A stretch of DNA of 56,302 nt from Desulforapulum sp034007745. GTDB lineage: Bacteria; Desulfobacterota; Desulfobacteria; Desulfobacterales; Desulfobacteraceae. The stretch spans positions 1 to 56,302 of the forward strand of contig JAVEQI010000022.1 in NCBI GenBank assembly GCA_034007745.1, in the 5' to 3' direction. Below, piece by piece: positions 8,595 to 16,425 of this stretch. How positions within the stretch are numbered: position 1 is the first letter of the stretch; the number at the start of each line of letters is the position of its first letter. The position numbers were made by a program, and so were the translations under genes. The notes beneath the pieces were generated by a model. The model did no database searches and was not told the DNA's origin. It saw only the letters and a list, made by a program, of their open reading frames with translations.

Positions 8595-9338
8595 ATGTCA
8601 GGACATAGTAAATGGTCGACCATTAAGCATAAGAAAGGTGCCGCAGATGCCAAGCGGGGCAAAATCTTCACCAAGCTGATCAAGGAGATTACAGTTGCCG
8701 CAAGGATGGGTGGAGGGGATATAGACAGCAACCCGAGGCTGCGAACTGCAGTTGTGGCAGCCAAGGCCCAGAATATGCCCAAGGACAACCTTGAGCGGGC
8801 CATTAAAAAAGGAACCGGGGATCTTGAAGGAGTTAATTACGAGGAAATTCTTTACGAGGGTTATGGACCCGGCGGGGTCGCAGTTCTTGTGGAGTGTCTG
8901 ACCGACAATAAGAACCGGACCATTGCCGATGTCCGCTATATATTCAGCAAGGCCGGGGGTAACATTGGAACGGATGGCTGCGTTGCCTGGATGTTTGATA
9001 AAAAGGGGCTGATCTCCATTGCAAAAGAAGATTCAGACGAGAATACCCTCATGGAGATAGCGCTTGAGGCCGGTGCCGAAGATGTGAAGGACGAGGGGGA
9101 CTGTTTTGAGATCATCACTGATCCTGCTGACTTCGACATTGTGAAAGAGGCTGTTGAAGCGGCGGATATCAAGATTGAAATGGCTGAGGTGACCATGATT
9201 CCCCAGACCCAGACCAGCCTTGAGGGAAAAGAGGCAGAGCAGATGGTCAGATTCATGGAGGCCCTGGATGACTGTGACGATATCCAGAAGTTTTATACCA
9301 ATGCGGATATTCCTGACGAAGTTTTTGATGCTATGTAG
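8595..9338 (+). CDS. YebC/PmpR-family protein
   Basis: 247 residues beginning with the family-defining 'MSGHSKWSTIKHKKGA' and containing 'NPRLRTAVVAAKAQNMPKDN' and 'YEGYGPGGVAVLVE'. The strong AGGAGGAATA site fixes the ATG at 8595. YebC-type proteins are described as DNA-binding regulators in some bacteria and as ribosome-associated factors easing proline-tract translation in others; the sequence alone does not decide between these. It is last in the radA operon and is followed directly by a heptanucleotide tandem repeat. Confidence 0.92.
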   Translation: MSGHSKWSTIKHKKGAADAKRGKIFTKLIKEITVAARMGGGDIDSNPRLRTAVVAAKAQNMPKDNLERAIKKGTGDLEGVNYEEILYEGYGPGGVAVLVECLTDNKNRTIADVRYIFSKAGGNIGTDGCVAWMFDKKGLISIAKEDSDENTLMEIALEAGAEDVKDEGDCFEIITDPADFDIVKEAVEAADIKIEMAEVTMIPQTQTSLEGKEAEQMVRFMEALDDCDDIQKFYTNADIPDEVFDAM

Positions 9339-9343
9339 GTTGG

Positions 9344-9425
9344 GTAGTAGATAGTAGGTAGTAGGTAGTAGGGAGTAGGGAGTAGGGAGTAGGGAGTAGG
9401 GAGTAGGGAGTAGGGAGTAGGGAGT
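9344..9425. repeat. tandem heptanucleotide repeat (GGAGTAG)n
   Basis: Nearly twelve 7-bp units: four degenerate GTAGTAG/ATAGTAG units (9344-9371), then seven perfect GGAGTAG units (9372-9420) and a partial one. It begins six bases after the yebC stop. A 7-mer repeat keeps a frame with period 7, giving Leu/Pro/Tyr/Ser-rich spurious reading frames on the other strand. It resembles the short tandemly repeated heptamers described in other bacteria and is probably prone to slippage. Confidence 0.9.
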
Positions 9426-9441
9426 GTTTTGATGGGCCGAG

Positions 9442-9473
9442 GTGTAGGGGCTCCCCTTGCGGGTGCCCTTTGT
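9442..9473 (+). repeat. dispersed GC-rich element, copy A
   Basis: 32 bp starting GTGTAGGGGCTCCCC and ending GGTGCCCTTTGT. It is identical over all 32 bp to the reverse complement of 32281-32312 and nearly identical to 32485-32514. It is preceded, as in the other copies, by a GCCGAG word. Confidence 0.9.
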
Positions 9474-9581
9474 ATCGGCTACAATAAAACCAAATGCCCA
9501 GCTTCTGGATCGGAGCGAGTTTCTTATAACCCACATGTCCTTACGGACACAACGACGCATGAAATATAAGAGCTGTTATCC

Positions 9582-10232
9582 TCAGCCGGCCGTCGGGTCC
9601 ATGAACAAAAGATCCGTTCCCTGGGGGACTGCAAATTCAAACAGGGACCTGTCAATGGTGTGGAAGTCTATATCCTTGAATTCAAGAATGGTGGTGTCCC
9701 CGTAGATGTTTGTGGTCTCCACCCGGTCAATGTCAAAGGTGGTTCGCAATACCCTGATACCAATGGTGCTTATCTCAGGGTTTTTTGTTTTAGGCACCAG
9801 GACAAGGAAGACAAAATCTCTCTCAACCCTGTCAAGGGTGATTTCGTAGCCAGCTCTGATGAGGGTGATGTCTGAGAGAAAAGCGCCGCCGCCGCCAGAT
9901 TTGAAAAAAGAGACCGCATCCCCTTGAACCACCTGGTTCTCTTCTATCCTGTATATCCACAGGGTCGTACCGTTGGTGATGATCTCCTGCCTTTCCGGCT
10001 CCTGGTATTCCCATCGCATTTTACCGGGATGGCTGAACGAGGCCGTTCCATTTGCCGTTTCCGTGATGTCGATGGCAGCAAGGAGGGAGGTCTGAAAAAA
10101 ATCTGCCGTGAAATCCTTGCCTGAGTACCTCTTTTCGATGCCTGCAAGAACAGTTTCGAGATTTGGGGCTGGGTTGCTGTCGGCCAGGGCGCTGCCGATG
10201 AAAAAAACCACCATGAAAATGGCAGCTGCCAT
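9582..10232 (-). CDS. lolA: outer-membrane lipoprotein carrier protein LolA
   Basis: 216 residues from the ATG at 10232: a hydrophobic export signal ('FMVVFFIGSALADS') then a LolA fold. Family features are 'FTADFFQTSLL', 'SFSHPGKMRWEY', 'EIITNGTTLWIY' and a C-terminal 'LFEFAVPQGTDLL'. LolA shuttles lipoproteins from the LolCDE complex to the outer membrane. The chosen start has AAGG upstream but gives a signal peptide without basic residues; a start further upstream, inside the end of the acyl-CoA synthetase gene, is possible because the frame is open to 10379. It lies directly downstream of that gene and may share its transcript. Confidence 0.88.
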   Translation of the reverse strand: MAAAIFMVVFFIGSALADSNPAPNLETVLAGIEKRYSGKDFTADFFQTSLLAAIDITETANGTASFSHPGKMRWEYQEPERQEIITNGTTLWIYRIEENQVVQGDAVSFFKSGGGGAFLSDITLIRAGYEITLDRVERDFVFLVLVPKTKNPEISTIGIRVLRTTFDIDRVETTNIYGDTTILEFKDIDFHTIDRSLFEFAVPQGTDLLFMDPTAG

Positions 10233-10275
10233 GTGTAAAAAACCTTGGATCCAGGCATTATCCCGGCAGGATTGC

Positions 10276-11901
10276 TTATCTGATAAGTTTTGCAATGTCT
10301 TTTCTCCCGTCCTTTCCGTAAAGGCGTCGTAGCTTGGGTTTTTCAATCTTTCCTGTGGCATTTCTGGGGACATCCCCAAATATAATTTTTTTCAGCCGCT
10401 TGTACCTGGCAAGGCCTTCGCCAAATTCCACAATTTCTTTCTTGGTAAGCTCAACCCCGGGTTTTACGGCAAAAATGCCGGCCGGGACCTCGCCGAGGCG
10501 TTCGTCTGGAATGCCGATTACCGCAATGTCCTGGATCTTCTTGTGCTGCATGTAAAAATGTTCGATCTCAACGGGAAAGATGTTTTCGCCGCCGCAGATG
10601 ATCACATCTTTTTTTCTGTCCACAAGCCAGATAAAGCCCCCATGGTCATACCGGGCAATGTCCCCCGTGTGGAGCCATCCGTTGATGATGGTTTTTGCCG
10701 TAGCTTCGGGGTTTTTGTAGTACTCTTTCATCACGCCCGGCCCCCTTACGATGAGCTCCCCGCTTTCCCCGCCCGGAAGTTTGTTGCCTGCGGCATCCAC
10801 AATGGCGCACTCCCAGTCAAAGCCTGGGACACCGATGGCTCCGACCTTGTTCTGGTTTTCCAGGCCGAGGTGAACGCAACCAGGGCCTGTGGTTTCGGTC
10901 AGGCCGTAGTTGGTGTCGTAGTCGTGGTTGGGAAAGTATTGCTTCCACTCGTTGATCAGGCTTGGTGCCACGGGCTGGGCCCCGATGTGCATGAGTCTCC
11001 ACTGGTCAAGGTTGTAATCGGAAAGGTCCAGTTTTCCACTTTCAATAGCGATGAGAATGTCATGGACCCAGGGAACCAGGAGCCATACGATGGTGGCAAG
11101 CTCTTCAGACACGGCTTCGAGAATCCATCTTGGTTTGACGCCCTTGAGAAGGACGCAGCTCCCCCCCACCATAAAGCTTCCCAGCCAGTGCATCTTGGCG
11201 CCCGTGTGGTACAGGGGTGGGATGCACAGAAAGGTGTCGTTGCGGGTCTGGCCGTGGTGGCGGTTCTCCACATAGCAGGCATGCTCAAGGTTTCGATGGG
11301 AAAGGAGCACTGCCTTTGGGGTGCCCGTGGTGCCGGATGTGAAGTATAGGGCTGCATCGTCTTCAATGGAAATCTGTACATCTGGAGGAGCATCGCCGTC
11401 ATCATCTTCAATCTCATTTTTATCTTCTATTCCATTTTTGATGCCGATGAATTTTTCGTAATGCACAGCCCAGTCAGGGCACAGCTCCAAAGGACCCGTG
11501 AAGATCCAGAGTTTAACCGAGGTGTCAATAAAGACCTTGATTTGTTCTATTCTCTGGATGAACTCTTCGCCAAACACAAACACCTTTGCCTCGGCAACCT
11601 CGGTGCACAACCGGATTTTGTCCGATTCAAACCTGAAGTTCAGGGGGACGGCCCAGGCCCCGGTACTTAGAATGCCAAAGTAGATGGGCAGCCATTCAAT
11701 GCAGTTGGTCATCAGCTGGATAACCCGGTCCCCCTTTTTGACGCCGTGTCGGACAAGGGCGTTGGCCATGCGGTTGGAAGCCCGGTAAAATTGTTTCCAG
11801 GTGATTTCCCGGCGCAGATCCTTATCTGGAACCCTTTCCACAAGGGCAATGTCGCTGGGGTACATGCGGCTGTTTCTTGCTAAAATTTCTGTTATTATCA
11901 T
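10276..11901 (-). CDS. AMP-forming acyl-CoA synthetase (class I adenylate-forming)
   Basis: 541 residues with the adenylation P-loop-like motif 'YFTSGTTGTPKAVLLSHRN', the 'YGLTETTG' A5-type motif, 'LHTGDIARYD' (A7) and the C-terminal 'RNATGKIEKPKLR' with the catalytic lysine (A10). It activates a carboxylate with ATP and transfers it to CoA; medium- or long-chain fatty acid is likely but the chain length is not readable. The ATG at 11901 gives the family N-terminus 'MIITEILARNSRMYP'; a TTG at 11922 is also in frame. lolA begins close to its stop. Confidence 0.9.
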   Translation of the reverse strand: MIITEILARNSRMYPSDIALVERVPDKDLRREITWKQFYRASNRMANALVRHGVKKGDRVIQLMTNCIEWLPIYFGILSTGAWAVPLNFRFESDKIRLCTEVAEAKVFVFGEEFIQRIEQIKVFIDTSVKLWIFTGPLELCPDWAVHYEKFIGIKNGIEDKNEIEDDDGDAPPDVQISIEDDAALYFTSGTTGTPKAVLLSHRNLEHACYVENRHHGQTRNDTFLCIPPLYHTGAKMHWLGSFMVGGSCVLLKGVKPRWILEAVSEELATIVWLLVPWVHDILIAIESGKLDLSDYNLDQWRLMHIGAQPVAPSLINEWKQYFPNHDYDTNYGLTETTGPGCVHLGLENQNKVGAIGVPGFDWECAIVDAAGNKLPGGESGELIVRGPGVMKEYYKNPEATAKTIINGWLHTGDIARYDHGGFIWLVDRKKDVIICGGENIFPVEIEHFYMQHKKIQDIAVIGIPDERLGEVPAGIFAVKPGVELTKKEIVEFGEGLARYKRLKKIIFGDVPRNATGKIEKPKLRRLYGKDGRKDIAKLIR

Positions 11902-11976
11902 TCCCGATTCCGATCCTTCCAATCAACTGCTTGCTTGCCTGTGTAATGTGTTTTAAACTGTTTGAATTACCCAGAA

Positions 11977-12014
11977 TTAAAAATCCCACTGGGCAGTATA
12001 CTGCACAGTGGGAT
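11977..12014 (-). terminator. rho-independent terminator of grpE-dnaK
   Basis: On the minus strand a stem of about 14 bp with outer arms ATCCCACTG / CAGTGGGAT (11983-12014) is followed by TTTTTAATTC. It begins 24 nt after the dnaK stop. Confidence 0.85.
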
Positions 12015-12038
12015 CTTATTTCAAGTCTTCAAGTCTGT

Positions 12039-13943
12039 TTATTTCTTGTCGTCCTTGACCTCTTCAAAATCTGCGTCAACCACATCGTCATCCTGGGCGG
12101 CTCCCTGCTGCTCCTGACCAGGTGCTGCGCTATCCTGGGCTGCCTGCTGGTACATGGCTTCGGCAAGCTTGTGGGATGCCTGGGTCAGAGCTTCGCTCTT
12201 CTCCTTAATTGCATCTGTATCTGTTCCGTCCTTGACTTTTTTTAACTCCTCACAGGCTGCTTCAATCGATGTTTTGGTCGCTGCATCAACCTTGTCTCCA
12301 TGCTCTTTCAGAGTCTTTTCCGTCTGGTGAAGCAGGGACTCGGCAGTGTTCTTTGCGTCCACAAGGGCGTGTTTCTTCCTGTCTTCGTCTGCATGGAGTT
12401 CTGCATCGTTGATCATACGTTTGATCTCCTCGTCGGAAAGCCCGCTTGCTGCGGTAATCCTGATGGACTGTTCCTTGCCCGTTGCCTTGTCTTTGGCCGC
12501 AACGTTGACTATGCCGTTTGCATCAATGTCAAAGGTGACCTCGATCTGGGGAACACCCCTTGGTGCCGGTGGAATGTCCGCAAGCTCGAACTGGCCAAGG
12601 GTCTTGTTGCCAGCTGCCATTTCCCGCTCTCCCTGGAGAACATGGATGGATACGGCAGGCTGGCTGTCTGCCGCAGTTGAAAAGACCTGGCTCTTCTTGG
12701 TCGGGATTGTGGTGTTCTTTTCGATCAGCTTGGTCATGACACCGCCAAGGGTTTCGATACCAAGGCTCAAGGGAGTCACGTCAAGGAGAAGCACGTCGTT
12801 GACATCTCCCTGGAGAACGCCCGCCTGGATGGCGGCACCCATGGCAACAACTTCGTCCGGATTAACGCCCTTGTGGGGTTTTTTGCCGAAGATCTTCTCC
12901 ACCCGCTCCTGAACAGCCGGCATACGGGTCATGCCGCCAACGAGTACCACCTCGTTGATATCGCTTGAGGAAAGCTTCGCATCCTTGAGGGCCATTCTGC
13001 AGGGACCTTCGAGGTTATCAAGGAGATCGGCTACAAGGGATTCAAGTTTTGCCCGGCTGAGCTTCACGTCAAGGTGTTTGGGACCGCTGGCATCGGCGGT
13101 GATGAACGGAAGGTTGATATCGGTCTCGACCGCTGTAGAGAGCTCCATTTTTGCCTTTTCTGCGGCCTCTTTGAGACGCTGGAGGGCCATCTTGTCGCTT
13201 CTGATATCGATTCCCTGGCTTTTTTTAAACTCATCTGCAACGTAGTCGATGATTCTAAGGTCAAAATCCTCGCCGCCAAGGTGGGTGTCACCGTTGGTTG
13301 ATTTCACCTCAAACACTCCATCCCCGATTTCCAGGACAGAAACGTCAAAGGTACCGCCGCCAAGGTCGAATACGGCTATTTTTTCTTCACCTTTTTTGTC
13401 AAGTCCGTAGGCAAGGGATGCGGCCGTAGGCTCGTTGATGATTCGCTTTACGTCGAGGCCTGCGATCCTTCCAGCGTCTTTGGTAGCCTGGCGCTGGCTG
13501 TCGTTAAAATATGCCGGTACTGTGATAACGGCCTCCTTGACCTCTTCGCCTAGGTAATCTTCTGCCGTCTTCTTGATGTTGGCCAATATAAAGGATGAGA
13601 TTTCGGCCGGGCTGTGCTGTTTTCCCCTGAGGTTGATTCTGGTGTCGCCGTTGGACGCCTCCTCGATCAAAAAGGGAAGAACCTTTATATCTCCCTGGAC
13701 CTGGGGTGAGTTGAATTTTCTTCCAACGAGGCGTTTTACGCCGAATACGGTGTTTTCAGGGTTTGTGATGGACTGGCGTTTTGCCGTCTGACCCACAAGC
13801 CTGTCCCCGCTCTCTGTTAAAGCCACGACAGAAGGGGTAGTCCTGTTTCCCTCTGAGTTTGTGATGATCTTTGGTTCGCCAGCCTCCATGACTGCTACGC
13901 ATGAGTTTGTCGTTCCAAGGTCGATTCCGATTATTTTAGCCAT
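12039..13943 (-). CDS. dnaK: molecular chaperone DnaK (Hsp70)
   Basis: 634 residues, full length. The N-terminus 'MAKIIGIDLGTTNSCVAV' is the phosphate-1 loop of the Hsp70 ATPase; 'VFDLGGGTFDVSVLEIGDG' and 'VVLVGGMTRMPAVQERV' are the other nucleotide-binding signatures. The substrate-binding domain and helical lid follow, ending in the usual 'DADFEEVKDDKK' type tail. DnaK folds and disaggregates proteins in the ATP cycle with DnaJ and GrpE. It lies 24 nt after grpE; dnaJ is not in the window, so the operon is the two-gene form. Confidence 0.98.
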   Translation of the reverse strand: MAKIIGIDLGTTNSCVAVMEAGEPKIITNSEGNRTTPSVVALTESGDRLVGQTAKRQSITNPENTVFGVKRLVGRKFNSPQVQGDIKVLPFLIEEASNGDTRINLRGKQHSPAEISSFILANIKKTAEDYLGEEVKEAVITVPAYFNDSQRQATKDAGRIAGLDVKRIINEPTAASLAYGLDKKGEEKIAVFDLGGGTFDVSVLEIGDGVFEVKSTNGDTHLGGEDFDLRIIDYVADEFKKSQGIDIRSDKMALQRLKEAAEKAKMELSTAVETDINLPFITADASGPKHLDVKLSRAKLESLVADLLDNLEGPCRMALKDAKLSSSDINEVVLVGGMTRMPAVQERVEKIFGKKPHKGVNPDEVVAMGAAIQAGVLQGDVNDVLLLDVTPLSLGIETLGGVMTKLIEKNTTIPTKKSQVFSTAADSQPAVSIHVLQGEREMAAGNKTLGQFELADIPPAPRGVPQIEVTFDIDANGIVNVAAKDKATGKEQSIRITAASGLSDEEIKRMINDAELHADEDRKKHALVDAKNTAESLLHQTEKTLKEHGDKVDAATKTSIEAACEELKKVKDGTDTDAIKEKSEALTQASHKLAEAMYQQAAQDSAAPGQEQQGAAQDDDVVDADFEEVKDDKK

Positions 13944-13967
13944 TTTTTTCCCTCCGATGTCTATTAT

Positions 13968-14570
13968 CTATTTTTTGTCTATTTCTTTTTTTGTCGTTGC
14001 CTTTGAAACCATAACCATGGACGGTCTGATGAGTCTGTCATGGAACATATAACCCTTCTGGAGTTCGGCAATCACTGTGTTTGCAGGATGATCATCCGTT
14101 TCCTGATGGGTCACGGCCTGGTGAAAGGCAGGATCAAAGCATTGACCCTCGGCCTCCACAGGTTTTACATTGAACATTCCTAAAATTCTAAGCATTTCCC
14201 GGTGGGTCATCTCTATTCCTTCGAGAAGGACCTTTACGTCAGCCTTGTCCTCCGCTGCGGAGCTTATGGCCCTTTCCATGTTGTCGATGACGGTGAGAAG
14301 CTGTTTTAACAGGGTCTCATTGGCGAATTTTTTAAATTCACTCAGCTCTTTGGACGATCGTTTTTTATAGTTCTCAAATTCTGCCGAAAGTCTTAAAACC
14401 CGGTCTTTTTCTATGGTAAGCTGGTCCTGGCACTCTTGAATCTCAGATTTTTCCTCTTTGCAGGAGGCGGTTCCCACGCTCTCATCGGCACGGTTTTCCT
14501 GTGCTTCGGGGCTACCTGCTTCAAGTCCCTGAGTGTCTGTTTTCATTAAAGGTTCGTCTTTGTCGGCCAA
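13968..14570 (-). CDS. grpE: nucleotide exchange factor GrpE
   Basis: 200 residues: a charged, disordered N-terminus (about 1-45), a long coiled coil ('RLSAEFENYKKRSSKE') and the C-terminal beta domain with 'FDPAFHQAVTHQETDDHP' and 'LQKGYMFHDRLIRPSMV'. GrpE releases ADP from DnaK. The start is probably the TTG at 14570, because GGGAG lies six bases upstream; the ATG at 14546 has no such site. It is followed by dnaK and preceded by a sigma-70-like promoter. No CIRCE-type operator was seen. Confidence 0.95.
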   Translation of the reverse strand: MADKDEPLMKTDTQGLEAGSPEAQENRADESVGTASCKEEKSEIQECQDQLTIEKDRVLRLSAEFENYKKRSSKELSEFKKFANETLLKQLLTVIDNMERAISSAAEDKADVKVLLEGIEMTHREMLRILGMFNVKPVEAEGQCFDPAFHQAVTHQETDDHPANTVIAELQKGYMFHDRLIRPSMVMVSKATTKKEIDKK

Positions 14571-14647
14571 TTCTATCTCCCGGTAAAGTATTTTTTAATG
14601 CATAAGTGCTTAATAATTTAAATAAAGCCATGATTAAATTTAGAGGA

Positions 14648-14675
14648 AAAATAAGACCGTTTGATCCCATGTCAA
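14648..14675 (-). promoter_or_regulatory. promoter of grpE-dnaK
   Basis: On the minus strand TTGACA (14670-14675) and TATTTT (14648-14653) are separated by 16 bp, predicting a start near 14641 and a leader of about 70 nt. It matches the vegetative consensus better than the sigma-32 consensus. Confidence 0.6.
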
Positions 14676-14739
14676 GAACAAATAAGTTGTAAAGGTCGGG
14701 GTATTTAAAAATTTGCAGGGGGGAAGGGGTGCAAAGAAA

Positions 14740-14906
14740 CCCGGCTGACCGTGGGGCGTATGGAACACTTTCTGACCGGGATCGATCCGCGACACAGATG
14801 ATATCACTTATCGCTGCTTCCTTCCGGATCTGACGAGGTTCATGACCTTCTGTTACGCAGCGACCGATCAGAGTGCCACCAAAGCACCTTCCACGGTACA
14901 GCCGGG
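14740..14906 (-). ncRNA. ffs: signal recognition particle RNA
   Basis: The minus strand contains the invariant SRP domain IV core, including 'TCCGGAAGGAAGCAGC', which binds Ffh. The two ends pair: CCCGGCTG at the 5' end with CAGCCGGG at the 3' end, continuing through ACCGTGG/CCACGGT with one bulge, so the molecule is one long hairpin of about 167 nt followed by TTTCTTTG. That is longer than the 4.5S RNA of E. coli (about 114 nt). The ends are set by pairing and by the promoter just upstream, not by mapping. Confidence 0.9.
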
Positions 14907-14914
14907 AACTAAAA

Positions 14915-14943
14915 TATATACCTCAATCTGGCACACTATTCAA
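14915..14943 (-). promoter_or_regulatory. promoter of SRP RNA
   Basis: On the minus strand TTGAAT (14938-14943) and TATATA (14915-14920) are separated by 17 bp and predict a start near 14908, agreeing with the 5' end from RNA folding. An 8-bp inverted repeat, CTGGCACA/TGTGCCAG (14928-14935 and 14951-14958), brackets the -35 box. Confidence 0.7.
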
Positions 14944-14988
14944 GGAAAAATGTGCCAGAGGGGAAAATAGTAGTCAGTAGATAGAAAT

Positions 14989-15030
14989 TCAATAAAATAA
15001 GCCGAGGCCAGTAGGGGAACCCCTACACTT
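14989..15030 (+). repeat. dispersed element, divergent copy D
   Basis: TCAATAAAATAAGCCGAG is shared with the flank of copy B near 32316-32335. It is followed by the perfect palindrome GTAGGGG-AA-CCCCTAC (15011-15026), a shortened version of the GTAGGGGCTCCCC core. Just upstream is a short GTAGT/CAGTAG run like the heptamer array next to copy A. Confidence 0.7.
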
Positions 15031-15088
15031 TCGTCCAACTTGATGGCGAATGCCGGATTCGAAGGAGGTTGTGGCAAATGTCCAGCCG

Positions 15089-15322
15089 TTAGGCATTTGT
15101 TAGAATTGTGTTGACTGCCCAGCGGACATGGGTGAATGAGATTCGTTCCTGTTCAAGCCTTAGATTTGGGACGTAGACATGATGGCTGTTAATCCTGTCC
15201 ACGAAACGGGCCTCGTTGCCGCTTGATGGGAAAAATACCTTGACCATATTGGTTATCTCTTCCACAGAGAGTATCAGGTGGGTTTTTCTCAACGTCCTTA
15301 GCGTGGAATAGTCAAATTCCAT
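15089..15322 (-). CDS. small hypothetical protein
   Basis: A 77-codon frame overlapping the last 25 nt of the upstream permease. It has no clear ribosome binding site. The first 14 residues ('MEFDYSTLRTLRKTH') faintly recall the start of DUF3375 proteins, but the rest does not continue as that family. It may be a fragment, or not be translated. Confidence 0.25.
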   Translation of the reverse strand: MEFDYSTLRTLRKTHLILSVEEITNMVKVFFPSSGNEARFVDRINSHHVYVPNLRLEQERISFTHVRWAVNTILTNA

Positions 15323-16170
15323 AGGAATAAGCCTGCGGTGCAGCCCAGTATGCCTGCGATTTCCCAGGCTGACGGGCTTTCATTGAGCAGTAAAAAGGCC
15401 AGAATGGCGGTGGTCACCGGAACAAAAGACATAAATAAGGAGACGGTAATAGTTCCCAGATGGTGTATGGCGTAGGCCACGCACGATAGGGCAACAATGT
15501 TTACGACAATTCCCTGGTAGCCTGCCTGTAAAAAGATCTCGCCCATTGGTACGTCAAAATTGGTTGATGGGAAAAAGAACCACATGGGGAAAAAAAGCAG
15601 CACATTTACTACTGGAATGATCACAATGACATCCTTCCAGGTAAAGCCCCACAGTCTGACTCCCACCATGTGGAACGTATACACGAGGGCTGCGCTTAAA
15701 AGCAGAAAAACACCGAAGATCTGGTCTGAAGAAAAAAAAGTTCCTCCAGTCATCACAATATTTGCCACGAAAATGATTCCAATCACACCATACCGAACGC
15801 CTGAAATGCGCTGTTTGAAAAAGATCCATGCGGCGGCGGCTCCGAACACGGGCAGCATTCCATTGACAATGACCCCGGCATGGGCCGCCCGGATCTCCAT
15901 GAGACCGTAAAAAGAAAACATGGTATAGGGAAAACCCACACCAAGGCCGATCACCAGATACTGGTACACGGGAAATTTTTTCCATGAATAGCGGACGATG
16001 AACGGGGATACCAGGAAGAATGTAGTGGTGTACCTGAGAAGGGTAATATCAGCCGGGGTAAGCCGGGTATGAACCCCGTATCTTGAGATGGTTATCCAGC
16101 CCGACCAGATCAGCACCACCAGCATCCCTGCAACAATGGGGCGCAGGTTTTTAATTGCTTCTCTGCCCAT
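15298..16170 (-). CDS. EamA/DMT-superfamily permease
   Basis: 290 residues from the ATG at 16170, chosen because GGGAGG lies nine bases upstream; the open frame reaches 16341 but that extension has no ribosome binding site or family character. Ten hydrophobic segments form two EamA repeats ('LRYTTTFFLVSPFIVRYS' in the first half, 'SLFMSFVPVTTAILAFLLLN' in the second). It is an inner-membrane transporter or exporter of unknown substrate. It is not closely similar to the permease at 3026-3919, so this is not a recent duplication. It stands alone, divergent from the PEP-binding gene. Confidence 0.85.
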   Translation of the reverse strand: MGREAIKNLRPIVAGMLVVLIWSGWITISRYGVHTRLTPADITLLRYTTTFFLVSPFIVRYSWKKFPVYQYLVIGLGVGFPYTMFSFYGLMEIRAAHAGVIVNGMLPVFGAAAAWIFFKQRISGVRYGVIGIIFVANIVMTGGTFFSSDQIFGVFLLLSAALVYTFHMVGVRLWGFTWKDVIVIIPVVNVLLFFPMWFFFPSTNFDVPMGEIFLQAGYQGIVVNIVALSCVAYAIHHLGTITVSLFMSFVPVTTAILAFLLLNESPSAWEIAGILGCTAGLFLWNLTIPR

Positions 16171-16425
16171 GTGAATTTGCCTCCCAGCCCATTGCCTGCA
16201 AAAAAAGAATCCTCCGGTTGCGCTCCATGGCCCAAACAGATAGAGTGATTGTAGGTATAAAAAACCTATCATCACCCGAGTGAAATAAGTTATGACACAA
16301 GGTGTACTTCCATTCAAGCATGAAGATCTAATTTTGGACATCAGAGTCGGGGGTTCCGACTGTCGCCTCTAGGGTAAAATCAAAATGAGAATCGCTGAAA
16401 AAAAGGACCTCGCAAGGAGGAGACC

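Noticed and set aside
9344..9425. CRISPR array
   Set aside because: Uninterrupted 7-bp units without spacers; no cas genes in the window.
9331..9560. Reading frame rich in YSLLPTP repeats on the minus strand
   Set aside because: It is only the translation of the heptanucleotide array and has no ribosome binding site or family.
10543..11349. 268-codon plus-strand frame
   Set aside because: Antisense to the acyl-CoA synthetase core motifs; composition reflects the opposite strand.
14571..14740. CIRCE or sigma-32 control of grpE-dnaK
   Set aside because: No TTAGCACTC-type inverted repeat and no heat-shock promoter consensus; a vegetative promoter fits better.
15089..15322. DUF3375 (Wadjet-like) identification
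   Set aside because: Only about 14 N-terminal residues resemble the family and no Wadjet partner gene is present.
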